A stretch of DNA of 64,000 bases from TMED23 sp913054205 (lineage in GTDB: Bacteria > Pseudomonadota > Alphaproteobacteria > Rhodospirillales > UBA2165): positions 62,001-126,000 of the forward strand of contig JAYGEG010000160.1 of NCBI GenBank assembly GCA_046582495.1. Direction: 5' to 3'. Position 1 is the first letter of the stretch; each line of letters starts with the position of its first letter. This document shows positions 35,865-44,468 of this stretch, piece after piece. Under the pieces are notes generated by a model that made no database searches, had not been told where the DNA came from, and was given only the letters and a program-made list of their open reading frames with translations. The translations under genes and the position numbers were made by a program.

Positions 35865-36469
35865 CTCAGCACACCCCCTTTGATCTAGTGGCCTGATAAT
35901 CCTTCCATTTAGCCTTCCCGGTGAGATGTCTAAATTAAGCGACATCCGAATAGTCTTTTTTGCTTTTACGTTCCCCCAAATCCCCAAATTAACTAGGCTC
36001 CCAGGTGATTCAGAAGGTGATAAGCTTGGAATCATTGATATGCAAAATGCTGTAGGGTGTCAACGGGCTGCCTACTGCATTTAGTAGGATATACATCATA
36101 TTGTGGCATAAATGACTCACCCTTGAATTTCAATTACTCTTGGTTGATATCCTCTACGTCTGGGCCCTGTTTAATGGAGAAAGGGATTAAGTGATTCTTT
36201 TCAAAGGCTTATTTTCCCATTTGAGCCAATCAACTGAACAATAGATCATTGATTTCTTTCAAGAATTACGACTCCTACGAGTCTTTCGCCTGGGCTGAAA
36301 TTTTCCTAAATTTTTTTAATTTTTCGTCAGAATAATGAAAATTCTAGGTTGTAGAGCGGCGATAATTGCAAAAATTGCGATTTGGTTCGCAAACCAAGCA
36401 TTTGGGAAACTTCCTGATGACTCATAGAAGTCACCAAAGGAATATAAAATCAAAGGAACAAGTGTTCAT
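35865..36469. other. AT-rich intergenic region, no gene recognised
   Basis: About 600 bases with runs of A and T and no convincing open frame on either strand. A small hairpin TTGGTT/AACCAA (36379-36396) lies about 75 bases before the STAS-like gene. The composition differs from flanking genes and may mark a site of insertion or decay. Confidence 0.4.
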
Positions 36470-36823
36470 ATGCAAATTCCAATAAAAGCAGATTGGACAA
36501 CTCGAGAAGTGTTTAAGTCGTATGAACGTGATGATATGCAGTTTAGAAATACTCAAGTGCCGGTCAAACTCGTGCAATATTCAAACGAGCCATTAGTTTC
36601 GCGGTCTCAGGCCAAGAGGTTGTTGTCGAGATTTGATGAAATTAATGAGGTTTTGCTGGATTTTCAGGGGATTGATGAAGTTGGTCGTGCCTTTATTGAC
36701 GAGATTTTTCGGGTGTTTAGATTTGAAAACCCCAAAACAGTATTGACTTGGTTGAATGTTACAGAAGAAATCCATCAACTAATAAAAAATGCAATAGAAA
36801 CGCCTGATGACACTTCTAAATAA
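36470..36823 (+). CDS. Standalone STAS-like (DUF4325) protein
   Basis: A 117-residue protein, almost all of it one STAS-like DUF4325 domain: VSRSQAKRLLSRF, then VLLDFQGIDEVGRAFIDEIF, the typical D-F-x-G-...-G-x-A-F-x-D-E-I-F pattern. In most proteins I know this domain is the C-terminus of a larger HTH or histidine-kinase-like protein, where it may act as an antagonist module. Here it stands alone with only about 28 leading residues. AAGGAAC upstream of the ATG supports the start. It has no partner kinase within the window. Confidence 0.75.
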   Translation: MQIPIKADWTTREVFKSYERDDMQFRNTQVPVKLVQYSNEPLVSRSQAKRLLSRFDEINEVLLDFQGIDEVGRAFIDEIFRVFRFENPKTVLTWLNVTEEIHQLIKNAIETPDDTSK

Positions 36824-36918
36824 AGTTTGCCCGCCTTGCCATAACCTTTTCCGACCTATAGGTTGCGCAACATTGTTTGCCTAACGAACAATGTTGCGTG
36901 AAGGGCGTGTAAATACCC

Positions 36919-37941
36919 GTGACCAGTGAAATTGAATTTTTAACCGACCACATTCCTGAGCCGGGCGAAGTGTATGAAATAACGCCGGGCATTCAGTGGA
37001 TCAGGATGCCGCTGCCGTTTCTGCTCAACCATATCAATCTCTGGATGATCGAAGAGGAAGACGGCTGGGTCCTCATTGATACCGGCATTAATGACGAGCG
37101 AACCAAAGAGATTTGGCGCGATATCTTTGGGCGTGTACTCAATGGCAAGCCGCTCTCCAGATTGGTCTGCACCCATGCGCATCCGGATCATATTGGTCTC
37201 GGGGGATGGATCCATGAAGAATATGGTGCTGAGTTGGTTATTACCCGCGAAGAATGGGCCTTTGGCCGCATGATTTCGATGGGGGCGACCAAGGATGAAA
37301 AAACCTATTTCGACTATTTCCGCCGCATTGGGTGTGACGAAGAAAATTTAAATGATTTGGGCAGCCATATTCTTACCGCCGACGAACTTTATCATGATGT
37401 GCCGCGGCGCTATGAGCGTATGCGTGATGGCTCAACGATCACGATTGCCGGAAAACAATGGGAAGTGATTGTCGGGCTGGGACATGCAGTGGAGCATGCG
37501 TGCCTATATTGTCAGGAGTTGGACGTGCTGATTGCCGGTGATCAAGTGTTGCCAAAAATCACGCCGACAATAATGGTGCACGCACCGGAGCCCGAGGCCG
37601 ACCCGCTTAAGGATTTTCTCGACAGCAACGAGAAACTTCGTCGCCTGCCTGATACAGTTACTGTGTTACCGAGCCATAACCGCCCGTTTACGGGGCTGCA
37701 TGCGCGCCTCGACCAGTATATAGCCCATCATGACGAGCGATTGGATGTCGTGCTCAATGCCTGCGATAAGCCGCTTTCTGGCATGGAAGTCGCGGGCGTA
37801 TTGTTTACGCGAGAATTGGATTTTCATGGCAAGTTTTTCGCCTCGGGTGAGGCAATGGCACATATTCGGCATCTAGAATATCAAGGCAAGCTCTCGCGAA
37901 GCATCGATACAGATGGCGTCGAGCGCTACCTGCGAGCCTAA
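36919..37941 (+). CDS. Metallo-beta-lactamase-fold hydrolase
   Basis: MBL-fold protein of 340 residues. The metal motif is CTHAHPDHIGLGGW (HxHxDH), with further ligands in GLGHAVEHACLYC and IAGDQVLP. The long C-terminal part (residues 230-340) holds a winged-helix-like segment (SGMEVAGVLFTRELDF, MAHIRHLEYQGKLSRS), seen in LACTB2-like and related hydrolases. The start codon is GTG. It converges with the persulfide dioxygenase gene with a 4-base overlap of the stops. Substrate unknown. Confidence 0.85.
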   Translation: MTSEIEFLTDHIPEPGEVYEITPGIQWIRMPLPFLLNHINLWMIEEEDGWVLIDTGINDERTKEIWRDIFGRVLNGKPLSRLVCTHAHPDHIGLGGWIHEEYGAELVITREEWAFGRMISMGATKDEKTYFDYFRRIGCDEENLNDLGSHILTADELYHDVPRRYERMRDGSTITIAGKQWEVIVGLGHAVEHACLYCQELDVLIAGDQVLPKITPTIMVHAPEPEADPLKDFLDSNEKLRRLPDTVTVLPSHNRPFTGLHARLDQYIAHHDERLDVVLNACDKPLSGMEVAGVLFTRELDFHGKFFASGEAMAHIRHLEYQGKLSRSIDTDGVERYLRA

Positions 37942-38990
37942 TTTAACGACGGTGGTGCTTCAATCGGGCCGTCGGCGTTTACCCAGGCGTCGATACCGCC
38001 GCCGAGATGGCGAATATTTTTAAAGCCTGCGGATCGCAATTCCTTCAACGCCATCGCCGATCTTTCACCATACGCACAATAGAGCATGAGCTGTTGGCTC
38101 GACTGCTGGGTTAAAGCTGCGAGCAGGCCGCCCGGCTTAATATAGTCGGCAAGGCTTTTGTAGGGGACATGAACGGAGTTTGGGATGACGCCATTTTTTT
38201 CGCGTTCCGGGTCTTCGCGCAGATCTATAAAAATCGCGGCCTTATCTTCAAGCCGAGCAACCGCATCGAAGGCTGGAATGGTACGTTCAGTAATTTCCGG
38301 CTCTTCTTGCGACATTCCGATTTTTTGATTGGCCGGGACGGCGACATCCATCATTTTAGGATTGGCGAGTCCGAGATTGTCCATAATGTCGGTATATTCT
38401 TTTGCCGATACGACCTGCAATCGTGGGTTATAGGCTCTTTCCTCACCGATCGTGCTGGTACTGTCACCTTTATAATCATGACCCGGGTAAACAATCGTTT
38501 CATCCGGTAGTTTCAACAGTTTATCGAACAAAGAATGATAGGCTTCTTGCGAACTGCCTTGCTGAAAATCTGTCCGCCCGGTTCCTCTAATTAAAAGTGT
38601 ATCGCCGGTAAACACCATGCCCGGGGAATAAAAACTGTATGAATCGTTTGTGTGGCCTGGCGTATACATAACATCCAAACAAACGCCATCTATTTCAATT
38701 TTATCGCCGTCCTCTATGCGCATAGAGACAACATCTGCGCTGCTTTGTTTGCCCATGACAGTAATACAGTTTGTCTCATCCCGAAGCGCACCCAATGCCG
38801 TGATGTGATCTGCATGGACGTGGGTATCGATCGCTTTGGCGAGTTTGAGATCAAGCTCTTCGAATAGTTTTAAATAGCGCTCCACTTTGCTGAGGACGGG
38901 ATCGATGATGAGTGCTTCACTGCCTGTACCGGAAGCCAATAGATAGGTGAAGGTACAGGACTCGCTGTCAAACAATTGGCGAAAAAGCAT
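37938..38990 (-). CDS. Persulfide dioxygenase-rhodanese fusion (PRF/Blh-like)
   Basis: Two-domain enzyme of 350 residues. Residues 1-230 form an ETHE1-type MBL-fold persulfide dioxygenase with DTHVHADHITALGALRDE (H57, H59, D61, H62) and TPGHTNDSYSFY. Residues 250-350 form a rhodanese domain with active-site loop YCAYGERSA (Cys305). Together they oxidise glutathione persulfide to sulfite and move sulfane sulfur to thiosulfate. It lies 115 bases after a BigR/SqrR-like repressor on the same strand, the arrangement of known sulfide-detoxification operons. Confidence 0.92.
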   Translation of the reverse strand: MLFRQLFDSESCTFTYLLASGTGSEALIIDPVLSKVERYLKLFEELDLKLAKAIDTHVHADHITALGALRDETNCITVMGKQSSADVVSMRIEDGDKIEIDGVCLDVMYTPGHTNDSYSFYSPGMVFTGDTLLIRGTGRTDFQQGSSQEAYHSLFDKLLKLPDETIVYPGHDYKGDSTSTIGEERAYNPRLQVVSAKEYTDIMDNLGLANPKMMDVAVPANQKIGMSQEEPEITERTIPAFDAVARLEDKAAIFIDLREDPEREKNGVIPNSVHVPYKSLADYIKPGGLLAALTQQSSQQLMLYCAYGERSAMALKELRSAGFKNIRHLGGGIDAWVNADGPIEAPPSLN

Positions 38991-39105
38991 TGATGATGTC
39001 CCCTGATGAAATTCCTCGTCTAAGTCATCTAGATAGCATCAATCAAAACAAGTTTCACCTAAATTCTACGTGAGATTGGTGTAGATAAGTGATGCTTGGC
39101 AAATA

Positions 39106-39456
39106 TCAGCAAGCGGCTTCTTCACTAACTCCGGATTGGGTGGGTTCCATCAATATTTTGCAAATGCTATCAAGGATTCTGGAGGCGTCATTGTCTACCA
39201 ATGAATAAAAAATCATTTGCGCTGAACGCCTGGTTTGAACCAACTCGTCTTTCCGCAATCTGGCAAGATGCTGCGAGAGCGCTGATTGACTGAGGCCGAC
39301 AATATCTTCTAATTCGCCGACGGAATATTCTCTCTCTTTGAGGCGGCAAAGAATATAGAGACGATGCCGGTTCGCCATTGCTTTTAAAATTTTGGCGCCA
39401 TCAACTGCACAAAAATCGTTGGGCATGGCGGGGCGTTCGTTTGTTGAAATATCCAT
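39106..39456 (-). CDS. ArsR family repressor, BigR/SqrR-like persulfide sensor
   Basis: Winged-helix repressor of 116 residues: ILKAMANRHRLYILCRLKEREYSVGELEDIVGLSQSALSQHLARLRKDELV. The metal-binding CxC of classic ArsR is absent. Instead Cys37 (in LYILCRL) and Cys99 (in LDSICKI) sit where BigR and SqrR carry the two cysteines that form a sulfur-bridged state with persulfides. Further Cys at 16 and 116. ATG at 39456 is preferred over TTG 39471. It starts 15 bases after the RND pump stop and is followed by the persulfide dioxygenase, so it probably controls both. Confidence 0.87.
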   Translation of the reverse strand: MDISTNERPAMPNDFCAVDGAKILKAMANRHRLYILCRLKEREYSVGELEDIVGLSQSALSQHLARLRKDELVQTRRSAQMIFYSLVDNDASRILDSICKILMEPTQSGVSEEAAC

Positions 39457-39471
39457 TTTAGTTCCAATCAA

Positions 39472-42400
39472 TTATTCAGCCGGTGTGTTCACCACATCGA
39501 CCGGGGCTTTTATGTTTTTGGGTTTTAATGAGAATGAAAATAAGCTGAGTAGAGGTGGTATAATAAGAAGTGTTAAAATTGCAGATAACGACAGTCCGCC
39601 AATAACCACTGAGCCCAATCCACTATAAAGCTCGGACCCTGCGCCTGGGAAAAATACCAATGGCAGCATACCAAACACACTGGTCAAGGTAGACATAAAA
39701 ATCGGTCGAATGCGATTACGGGTCGCCTCCATAATTGCGTCGTTGGCGTTCATGCCTTCTTCGCGAACATGAACGAGGGTTTGGTGAACCAGCAGAATAG
39801 CATTGTTCACCACGATCCCAATAAGAATGACAAACCCAAGTAGGGTCAGCATATCCAAGGCTTGGAAACGAATGATATTTAGGATTGTTAGTCCTGCAAC
39901 ACCGCCCGCGGTGGCCAAGGGAACCGAGAACATAATGATGAAGGGGTAGATAAAACTCTCAAATAAAATTGCCATCACAAGATAAACGATGACCAAGGCA
40001 AGGAGTAAATTGAGCACCATATTGTCGAATGTTTTGGTCAGTGCATCTGCGGTGCCGCCCATGGTCATGGAAATACCAGGCGGCAATCCCTCGGCTTTTA
40101 ACTTCGCCATAACGTCTTCACGCACCTGTTCCATGGCCACTTCCAAGGCAATCGCCCGCGATGGCCGAATACGAAGGGTGACGGTTCGAACGCGCTCCAA
40201 ATGACGGATTTGATCAGGGCTTGACGTCACCACGATTTTTGCCAGTGAGCTTGCCGGCAAAACCAGGCCGGAACGGGTGACAACAGGAAGATTACTTATG
40301 CTTTCTGTTCGGTTGATATATTTATCCGGACCCATCAAAGTCAAATCCATGCGATTGCCGCCGACAGTCACTTCGGCAACGCGCAATCCATCATTAAAGG
40401 CATCAATGGTTTGGCCGAGTTCCTTGGCGGTCATGCCGTTATCGGATAATGCCCTCGGATCAGGCACCAGTCGGATTTCAGGCGACGCGTTTTGCAAGCC
40501 AGGATTAACTCGGATTTGATTGCCCTCGCTACGTGGGAACATGCGCGATGCAATCTCGTTTGCCCGTCCGGCGACTTCCAAAACGTCATTTAGGTCAGGT
40601 CCGGAAATATCGAGATTAATATTACGCCCGCCGCCGAAACCGCGGCCAAATAAGGAGGTTTGAAAGACAAAGCCGCGACTACCGGGCTCTTGGAAAATAG
40701 CACGGCGAATGATGGGTATGAGTTCTTTAGCGCGCGACGGATCAACCGCAGCGCCGGCTGCTATGGTAAAGCCACGGCGGATAACAAACCAAAAGCGGCT
40801 CATCTTAACAGGTCCGTCTGGATTTGCTTCTTCGCCGTCTGTCGACGCTAAATTTGGCTGCAAGCGCCTAAAAGTATTGGCCGCAATTTCGCGCACCGCG
40901 TCTAAATTGTACCCCGGCGGCGTGGCGATCCGAGCGATGATTAAATTTCGATTGCCTTCGGGTAGGTACTCAAGCTTGGGCAGGAAGACCCATGTCGCAA
41001 GACCGGTGATGCCACACACCAAAACAATTGTTGCCACCGCAAGTTTTTTATTGTCAATCACCCGGCGGGCGTAGCCAATAATGCAGCGATTAAAAAAGTG
41101 CGCAAAATGATCGATGCCGGGAAGACTTAAACTGTCTGAGAAGTCGCGTATCGGTCCTGCAAGCATTCTATTAGCAAGTGCTGGTATCACCGTGATGGAA
41201 ACGATCAGCGATAACAGAACTGCGACAGAAATGGCGACAGCGATGTCGCGGAACAACTGGCCAACTTCAAGGTTCATCACCAATATAGGAACAAACACCA
41301 TGACGGTTGTTAGCGCAGATACAAAAACCGCTCCCCACACCTGTTGAGCACCGAGAAGAGCTGCTTCGAACGGTGTTTTGCCTTGTTGGCGTAGTCGGAA
41401 AATATTCTCGAGCACAACAATTGCCGCGTCTACAACCATACCAACGGCAAAAGCGATGCCGGCTAATGATATTACATTGATTGAGCGACCCAAGGCAGCC
41501 ATGGCGACAAAAGAGCCAATAACCGAGACCGGGATAGCGAGCGAAATAATGGCTGTTGCTCGAAACGAACGCAGGAACAACATAAGAATAAGTGCGGCCA
41601 GCAGACCGCCGACGACAATATTTTGCTGCACCAGTCTGATTGCTGAATTGATATAAACCGTATCGTCATGGACTTGCTTGAGATGAAGCCCTGCATTTTG
41701 GAGAACACCTTCGTTTAGCTCCTTAACGGCGGCCCTTACATTCTCCATCACTTCAATGACATTGACGCCAGTATCGCGGACAACATTAGCAACAATCGAT
41801 TTGTTGCCGTTATTGAGAATATAGGTCGAGGCTTTTTTGTAGCTAAATCTAACTTCTGCAACGTCCGAGACACGCACGCGGGCGATGCGACCAGTGGCTT
41901 GGTCAACTTGGGTACGGATAATTAGGTTTTCAATACGCTCTTCATTGATCAGTTCGTTATCAGTTCGGACAATATAGCGGCGTTTTCCTTCTTCAACGAC
42001 GCCAGCGGAAATGGATGCGTTGGCATTGCGCATGGCTGTTACGACGTCTGGAACCGCCAGGCCAAAGCGTGCCATTTTCTGGGGATCGACAATGATCTGG
42101 AGTTCCCGGCGTTTTCCGCCGTAGATATTGGCAAGCGCAATACCCGAAATACGTTCGAGACGGTCGGCTAGAAAATCTTGAAGGAAGGCACCGTAGGTTT
42201 GGATATCTCTTTCGTTGCCAGGCAGCTTATTAATCACAAACCAGGCAATAGGATTGTCTTCGGAATCGCGCGTCCGGATGCGGGGTTGTTTAGCTTCATC
42301 CGGGATGCCGGAAATGTTGGTGAGCGAGTTGCCTATCAACATTAAGGCTCTGTCCATATTGGTATCGATCGAAAACTCAAGGCGAATGTAGTTTTGGCCA

Positions 42401-42657
42401 TCGCGACTCGTGCTTGAAATTTCCTCCAAGCCATCGAGGCCGGTCAGAGCTTCCTCCTGACGAGTGGTAATCTCTCTTTCTACTTCGATTGGTGATGCGC
42501 CCGGCCAGGCGGTGTGTAGAGAGACAACAGGTTTGCGTAAATCCGGCGTTAGCTGAATAGGGATCAGTTGCAATGCAACAAAGCCCATCAAAACGACCAT
42601 CAAAACGAGAGATAAAACTGCGACCGGTCGTTTGATTGCCATCTCAATTAAGGGCAT
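39472..42657 (-). CDS. RND efflux pump inner-membrane subunit (HAE1/MdtB-like)
   Basis: Proton-driven tripartite pump subunit of 1061 residues with the standard 12 helices and two large periplasmic loops. N-terminal IEMAIKRPVAVLSLVLMVVLMG and the internal repeat are typical. In helix 4 the proton-relay motif reads VGMVVDAAIVVLEN: one Asp is kept while the second Asp of AcrB is Ala. The start overlaps the adaptor stop by one base (TAATG), so they are coupled. No outer-membrane channel gene is in the window. Substrate unknown; operon context suggests sulfur-related or electrophile stress. Confidence 0.93.
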   Translation of the reverse strand: MPLIEMAIKRPVAVLSLVLMVVLMGFVALQLIPIQLTPDLRKPVVSLHTAWPGASPIEVEREITTRQEEALTGLDGLEEISSTSRDGQNYIRLEFSIDTNMDRALMLIGNSLTNISGIPDEAKQPRIRTRDSEDNPIAWFVINKLPGNERDIQTYGAFLQDFLADRLERISGIALANIYGGKRRELQIIVDPQKMARFGLAVPDVVTAMRNANASISAGVVEEGKRRYIVRTDNELINEERIENLIIRTQVDQATGRIARVRVSDVAEVRFSYKKASTYILNNGNKSIVANVVRDTGVNVIEVMENVRAAVKELNEGVLQNAGLHLKQVHDDTVYINSAIRLVQQNIVVGGLLAALILMLFLRSFRATAIISLAIPVSVIGSFVAMAALGRSINVISLAGIAFAVGMVVDAAIVVLENIFRLRQQGKTPFEAALLGAQQVWGAVFVSALTTVMVFVPILVMNLEVGQLFRDIAVAISVAVLLSLIVSITVIPALANRMLAGPIRDFSDSLSLPGIDHFAHFFNRCIIGYARRVIDNKKLAVATIVLVCGITGLATWVFLPKLEYLPEGNRNLIIARIATPPGYNLDAVREIAANTFRRLQPNLASTDGEEANPDGPVKMSRFWFVIRRGFTIAAGAAVDPSRAKELIPIIRRAIFQEPGSRGFVFQTSLFGRGFGGGRNINLDISGPDLNDVLEVAGRANEIASRMFPRSEGNQIRVNPGLQNASPEIRLVPDPRALSDNGMTAKELGQTIDAFNDGLRVAEVTVGGNRMDLTLMGPDKYINRTESISNLPVVTRSGLVLPASSLAKIVVTSSPDQIRHLERVRTVTLRIRPSRAIALEVAMEQVREDVMAKLKAEGLPPGISMTMGGTADALTKTFDNMVLNLLLALVIVYLVMAILFESFIYPFIIMFSVPLATAGGVAGLTILNIIRFQALDMLTLLGFVILIGIVVNNAILLVHQTLVHVREEGMNANDAIMEATRNRIRPIFMSTLTSVFGMLPLVFFPGAGSELYSGLGSVVIGGLSLSAILTLLIIPPLLSLFSFSLKPKNIKAPVDVVNTPAE

Positions 42658-44201
42658 TAGGAAGAACTCCCAATTTTATCACGGAAGAATTTTTGTTTTT
42701 CTTCTCGGCTCATACCAAAAAACTTCTGCTTTTCTTCCGGGCTCAGACTTTGAATCAGGGCGCGGCGTTTTTCGCGGGGAATGCCTCCGCCTGACCCACC
42801 CGCATTCGGTCGACCTCCAGAACGATTTGCGCTAGGTTTCCCGTCGGGTTTGCCACCGGCGCGCCTTCCTGAACGATTCACGCGAACCCGTTGGCCAGGG
42901 CGCAACAGCTCATTGCCTTTGATAACAACTTTATCACCGGGACGCAGGCCCGATAAAATTTCGAATTTGCCACCGAAAGATTCGCCAATCACAATTGCAG
43001 CGGGCCTCACTTTACCTTTTTCAAAGACAAAGACAATTCTACCTGACTGGCGGTTTACAATGGCGTCTTTCGACACGGCCACAACATTCCGCGTTTTACC
43101 CTGAGGCACCTCAAGAACTACGCTTTGGTTGGCAACAAGTTTTGTCTTGGTCGCGGATAAATCAGGATACAAGCGAACGGCGCGGGTGCGTGCCAGCGGA
43201 TTCTCATCGGGAATAATTGCCCGAACCGCTGCTTTAATTTTAGTGTTGTCATCGAGTTGAATGTCAATCACGCGGCCGACCGGAACGCCTGACAGCCGAA
43301 TAGACGGAACATCGGCCTCGATTTCTAAAGTTTCGTCATCCAAGAGAGTGACAATTGGCGAGCCCGCGGTGATATAAGCACCAGGAGATACATGGCGTAC
43401 CAATATTGCACCGGCGAAGGGCGCCCGTATCGTCGCATCTTTCAAATCGATGCGGGCAAGACCGCGTTGGGCGCGGGCACGTTTAAGCGAGGCCGCAGAT
43501 TCGTCCACGGCAGAGCTTGCTTTCACCACTTCTTGTTTTTTGTCTTCAAATCGCGCCTGACTGAAGGCAGCAGATTTCCGCAATCTTTGCAGCCGTTTGA
43601 GTTCCTGATTTAACAAATCTACCTGGGCCTGCGCGGATTTCCACTTTGCGCGGGCCTGTAAGACATCGGCGCTGCGCAACTCAGCTTCTAATTTCAGGCG
43701 ATCAACATTGAGTTCTGCCAGCACTTGTCCTTTTTTGACGCGGTCACCGACATCAACAAGAACAGATTTGACGCTGCCTTTTATACGGGCGGCGACGGCG
43801 CTTTTTTGACTGGCCACAAGGCGGCCGATAATAGGAAAGGTTTGAACGAGAGGCTCACTCACAACCTCACCAAGCTCTACGAGGGTTGGTGGCCGGCCAC
43901 GTCGCCGTCCACCTTTGCCACCCGGTTTGCCTTTGCCGCTAGGTTTGGCCGCAGATTTGTTGCCGGATTTTTTGGAGCTTTTTGCTTTAGCCTGAAAGAA
44001 TTTTTGTTTTTCCTCCCGGCTCATGCCAAAGAACTTCTGCCGTTCATCATCTGATAAACTTTGGATGATTGCGCGCCGTTGGTCCTGACTAAGCCCTTGG
44101 GCCTGGACAGTATTCAGCGTTGAAAAACTCACGAGCGTTAAGAGAAAAAAGCTCATTATACCAAAGGATAACTCTCTGGAATTGCTCATATTAAATTTCA
44201 T
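42657..44201 (-). CDS. RND periplasmic adaptor with duplicated terminal motif
   Basis: Membrane fusion protein of 514 residues. Signal peptide ends near VQAQ (about residue 35). The core (about 105-445) has the lipoyl halves (VAARIKGSVKSVLVDVGDRVKKGQVLAEL; IRAPFAGAILVRHVSPGAYITAG), an alpha-hairpin and beta-barrel. Unusually, residues 40-72 and 477-509 are near-identical 33-residue helical segments (25 of 33 match by eye), each ending MSREEKQKFF and each joined to the core by a Gly/Lys/Arg/Ser-rich linker. Within each copy EE(R/K)QKFF occurs twice. First gene of the presumed operon with the pump and repressor. Confidence 0.9.
   Translation of the reverse strand: MKFNMSNSRELSFGIMSFFLLTLVSFSTLNTVQAQGLSQDQRRAIIQSLSDDERQKFFGMSREEKQKFFQAKAKSSKKSGNKSAAKPSGKGKPGGKGGRRRGRPPTLVELGEVVSEPLVQTFPIIGRLVASQKSAVAARIKGSVKSVLVDVGDRVKKGQVLAELNVDRLKLEAELRSADVLQARAKWKSAQAQVDLLNQELKRLQRLRKSAAFSQARFEDKKQEVVKASSAVDESAASLKRARAQRGLARIDLKDATIRAPFAGAILVRHVSPGAYITAGSPIVTLLDDETLEIEADVPSIRLSGVPVGRVIDIQLDDNTKIKAAVRAIIPDENPLARTRAVRLYPDLSATKTKLVANQSVVLEVPQGKTRNVVAVSKDAIVNRQSGRIVFVFEKGKVRPAAIVIGESFGGKFEILSGLRPGDKVVIKGNELLRPGQRVRVNRSGRRAGGKPDGKPSANRSGGRPNAGGSGGGIPREKRRALIQSLSPEEKQKFFGMSREEKQKFFRDKIGSSS
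42675..42773 (-). repeat. Adaptor terminal motif, C-terminal copy
   Basis: Encodes residues 477-509 of the adaptor (begins EKRRALIQSLS). Partner of 43986-44084, in the same orientation. Confidence 0.85.
43986..44084 (-). repeat. Adaptor terminal motif, N-terminal copy
   Basis: Encodes residues 40-72 of the adaptor (begins DQRRAIIQSLS). The DNA also matches the C-terminal copy at 42675-42773 closely, with differences spread out, so duplication is old enough to have diverged. Confidence 0.85.
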
Positions 44202-44468
44202 TTTTACTAAGACTCCCGGTACACTCAGGAATATAATTTGTGGCGATTTTATACCCCAGCCAATGGGGTATAACGGATCACAAACTGAATTCCGTCGCTC
44301 TTTTTGAAATTATATTTCCTGAATGTCGCTTTTACTTTATATACCCGCACGATTTTTTATTTTTTTGTTATAAAAACACCTAAATCTATAGGGTTAATTT
44401 AAATAATTATTTCACAATCAGCAATCTACATTACCACAAAAAATTGTAACATTTGATTGATCTTCGGT
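44202..44468. promoter_or_regulatory. Nested inverted repeats upstream of the RND operon
   Basis: A perfect inverted repeat TTATACCCC-N7-GGGGTATAA (44249-44273) is itself flanked by outer arms TCAGGAATATAATTT (44225-44239) and AAATTATATTTCCTGA (44307-44322), an imperfect 15/16-base match. The block begins 24 bases before the adaptor ATG and is a strong candidate operator or leader structure. The remainder of the gap is AT-rich without a gene. Confidence 0.55.

Noticed and set aside
36036..36460. Possible hidden gene or RNA in the AT-rich gap
   Set aside because: No frame with a credible start, ribosome site and residue pattern was found, and no known RNA structure was recognised.
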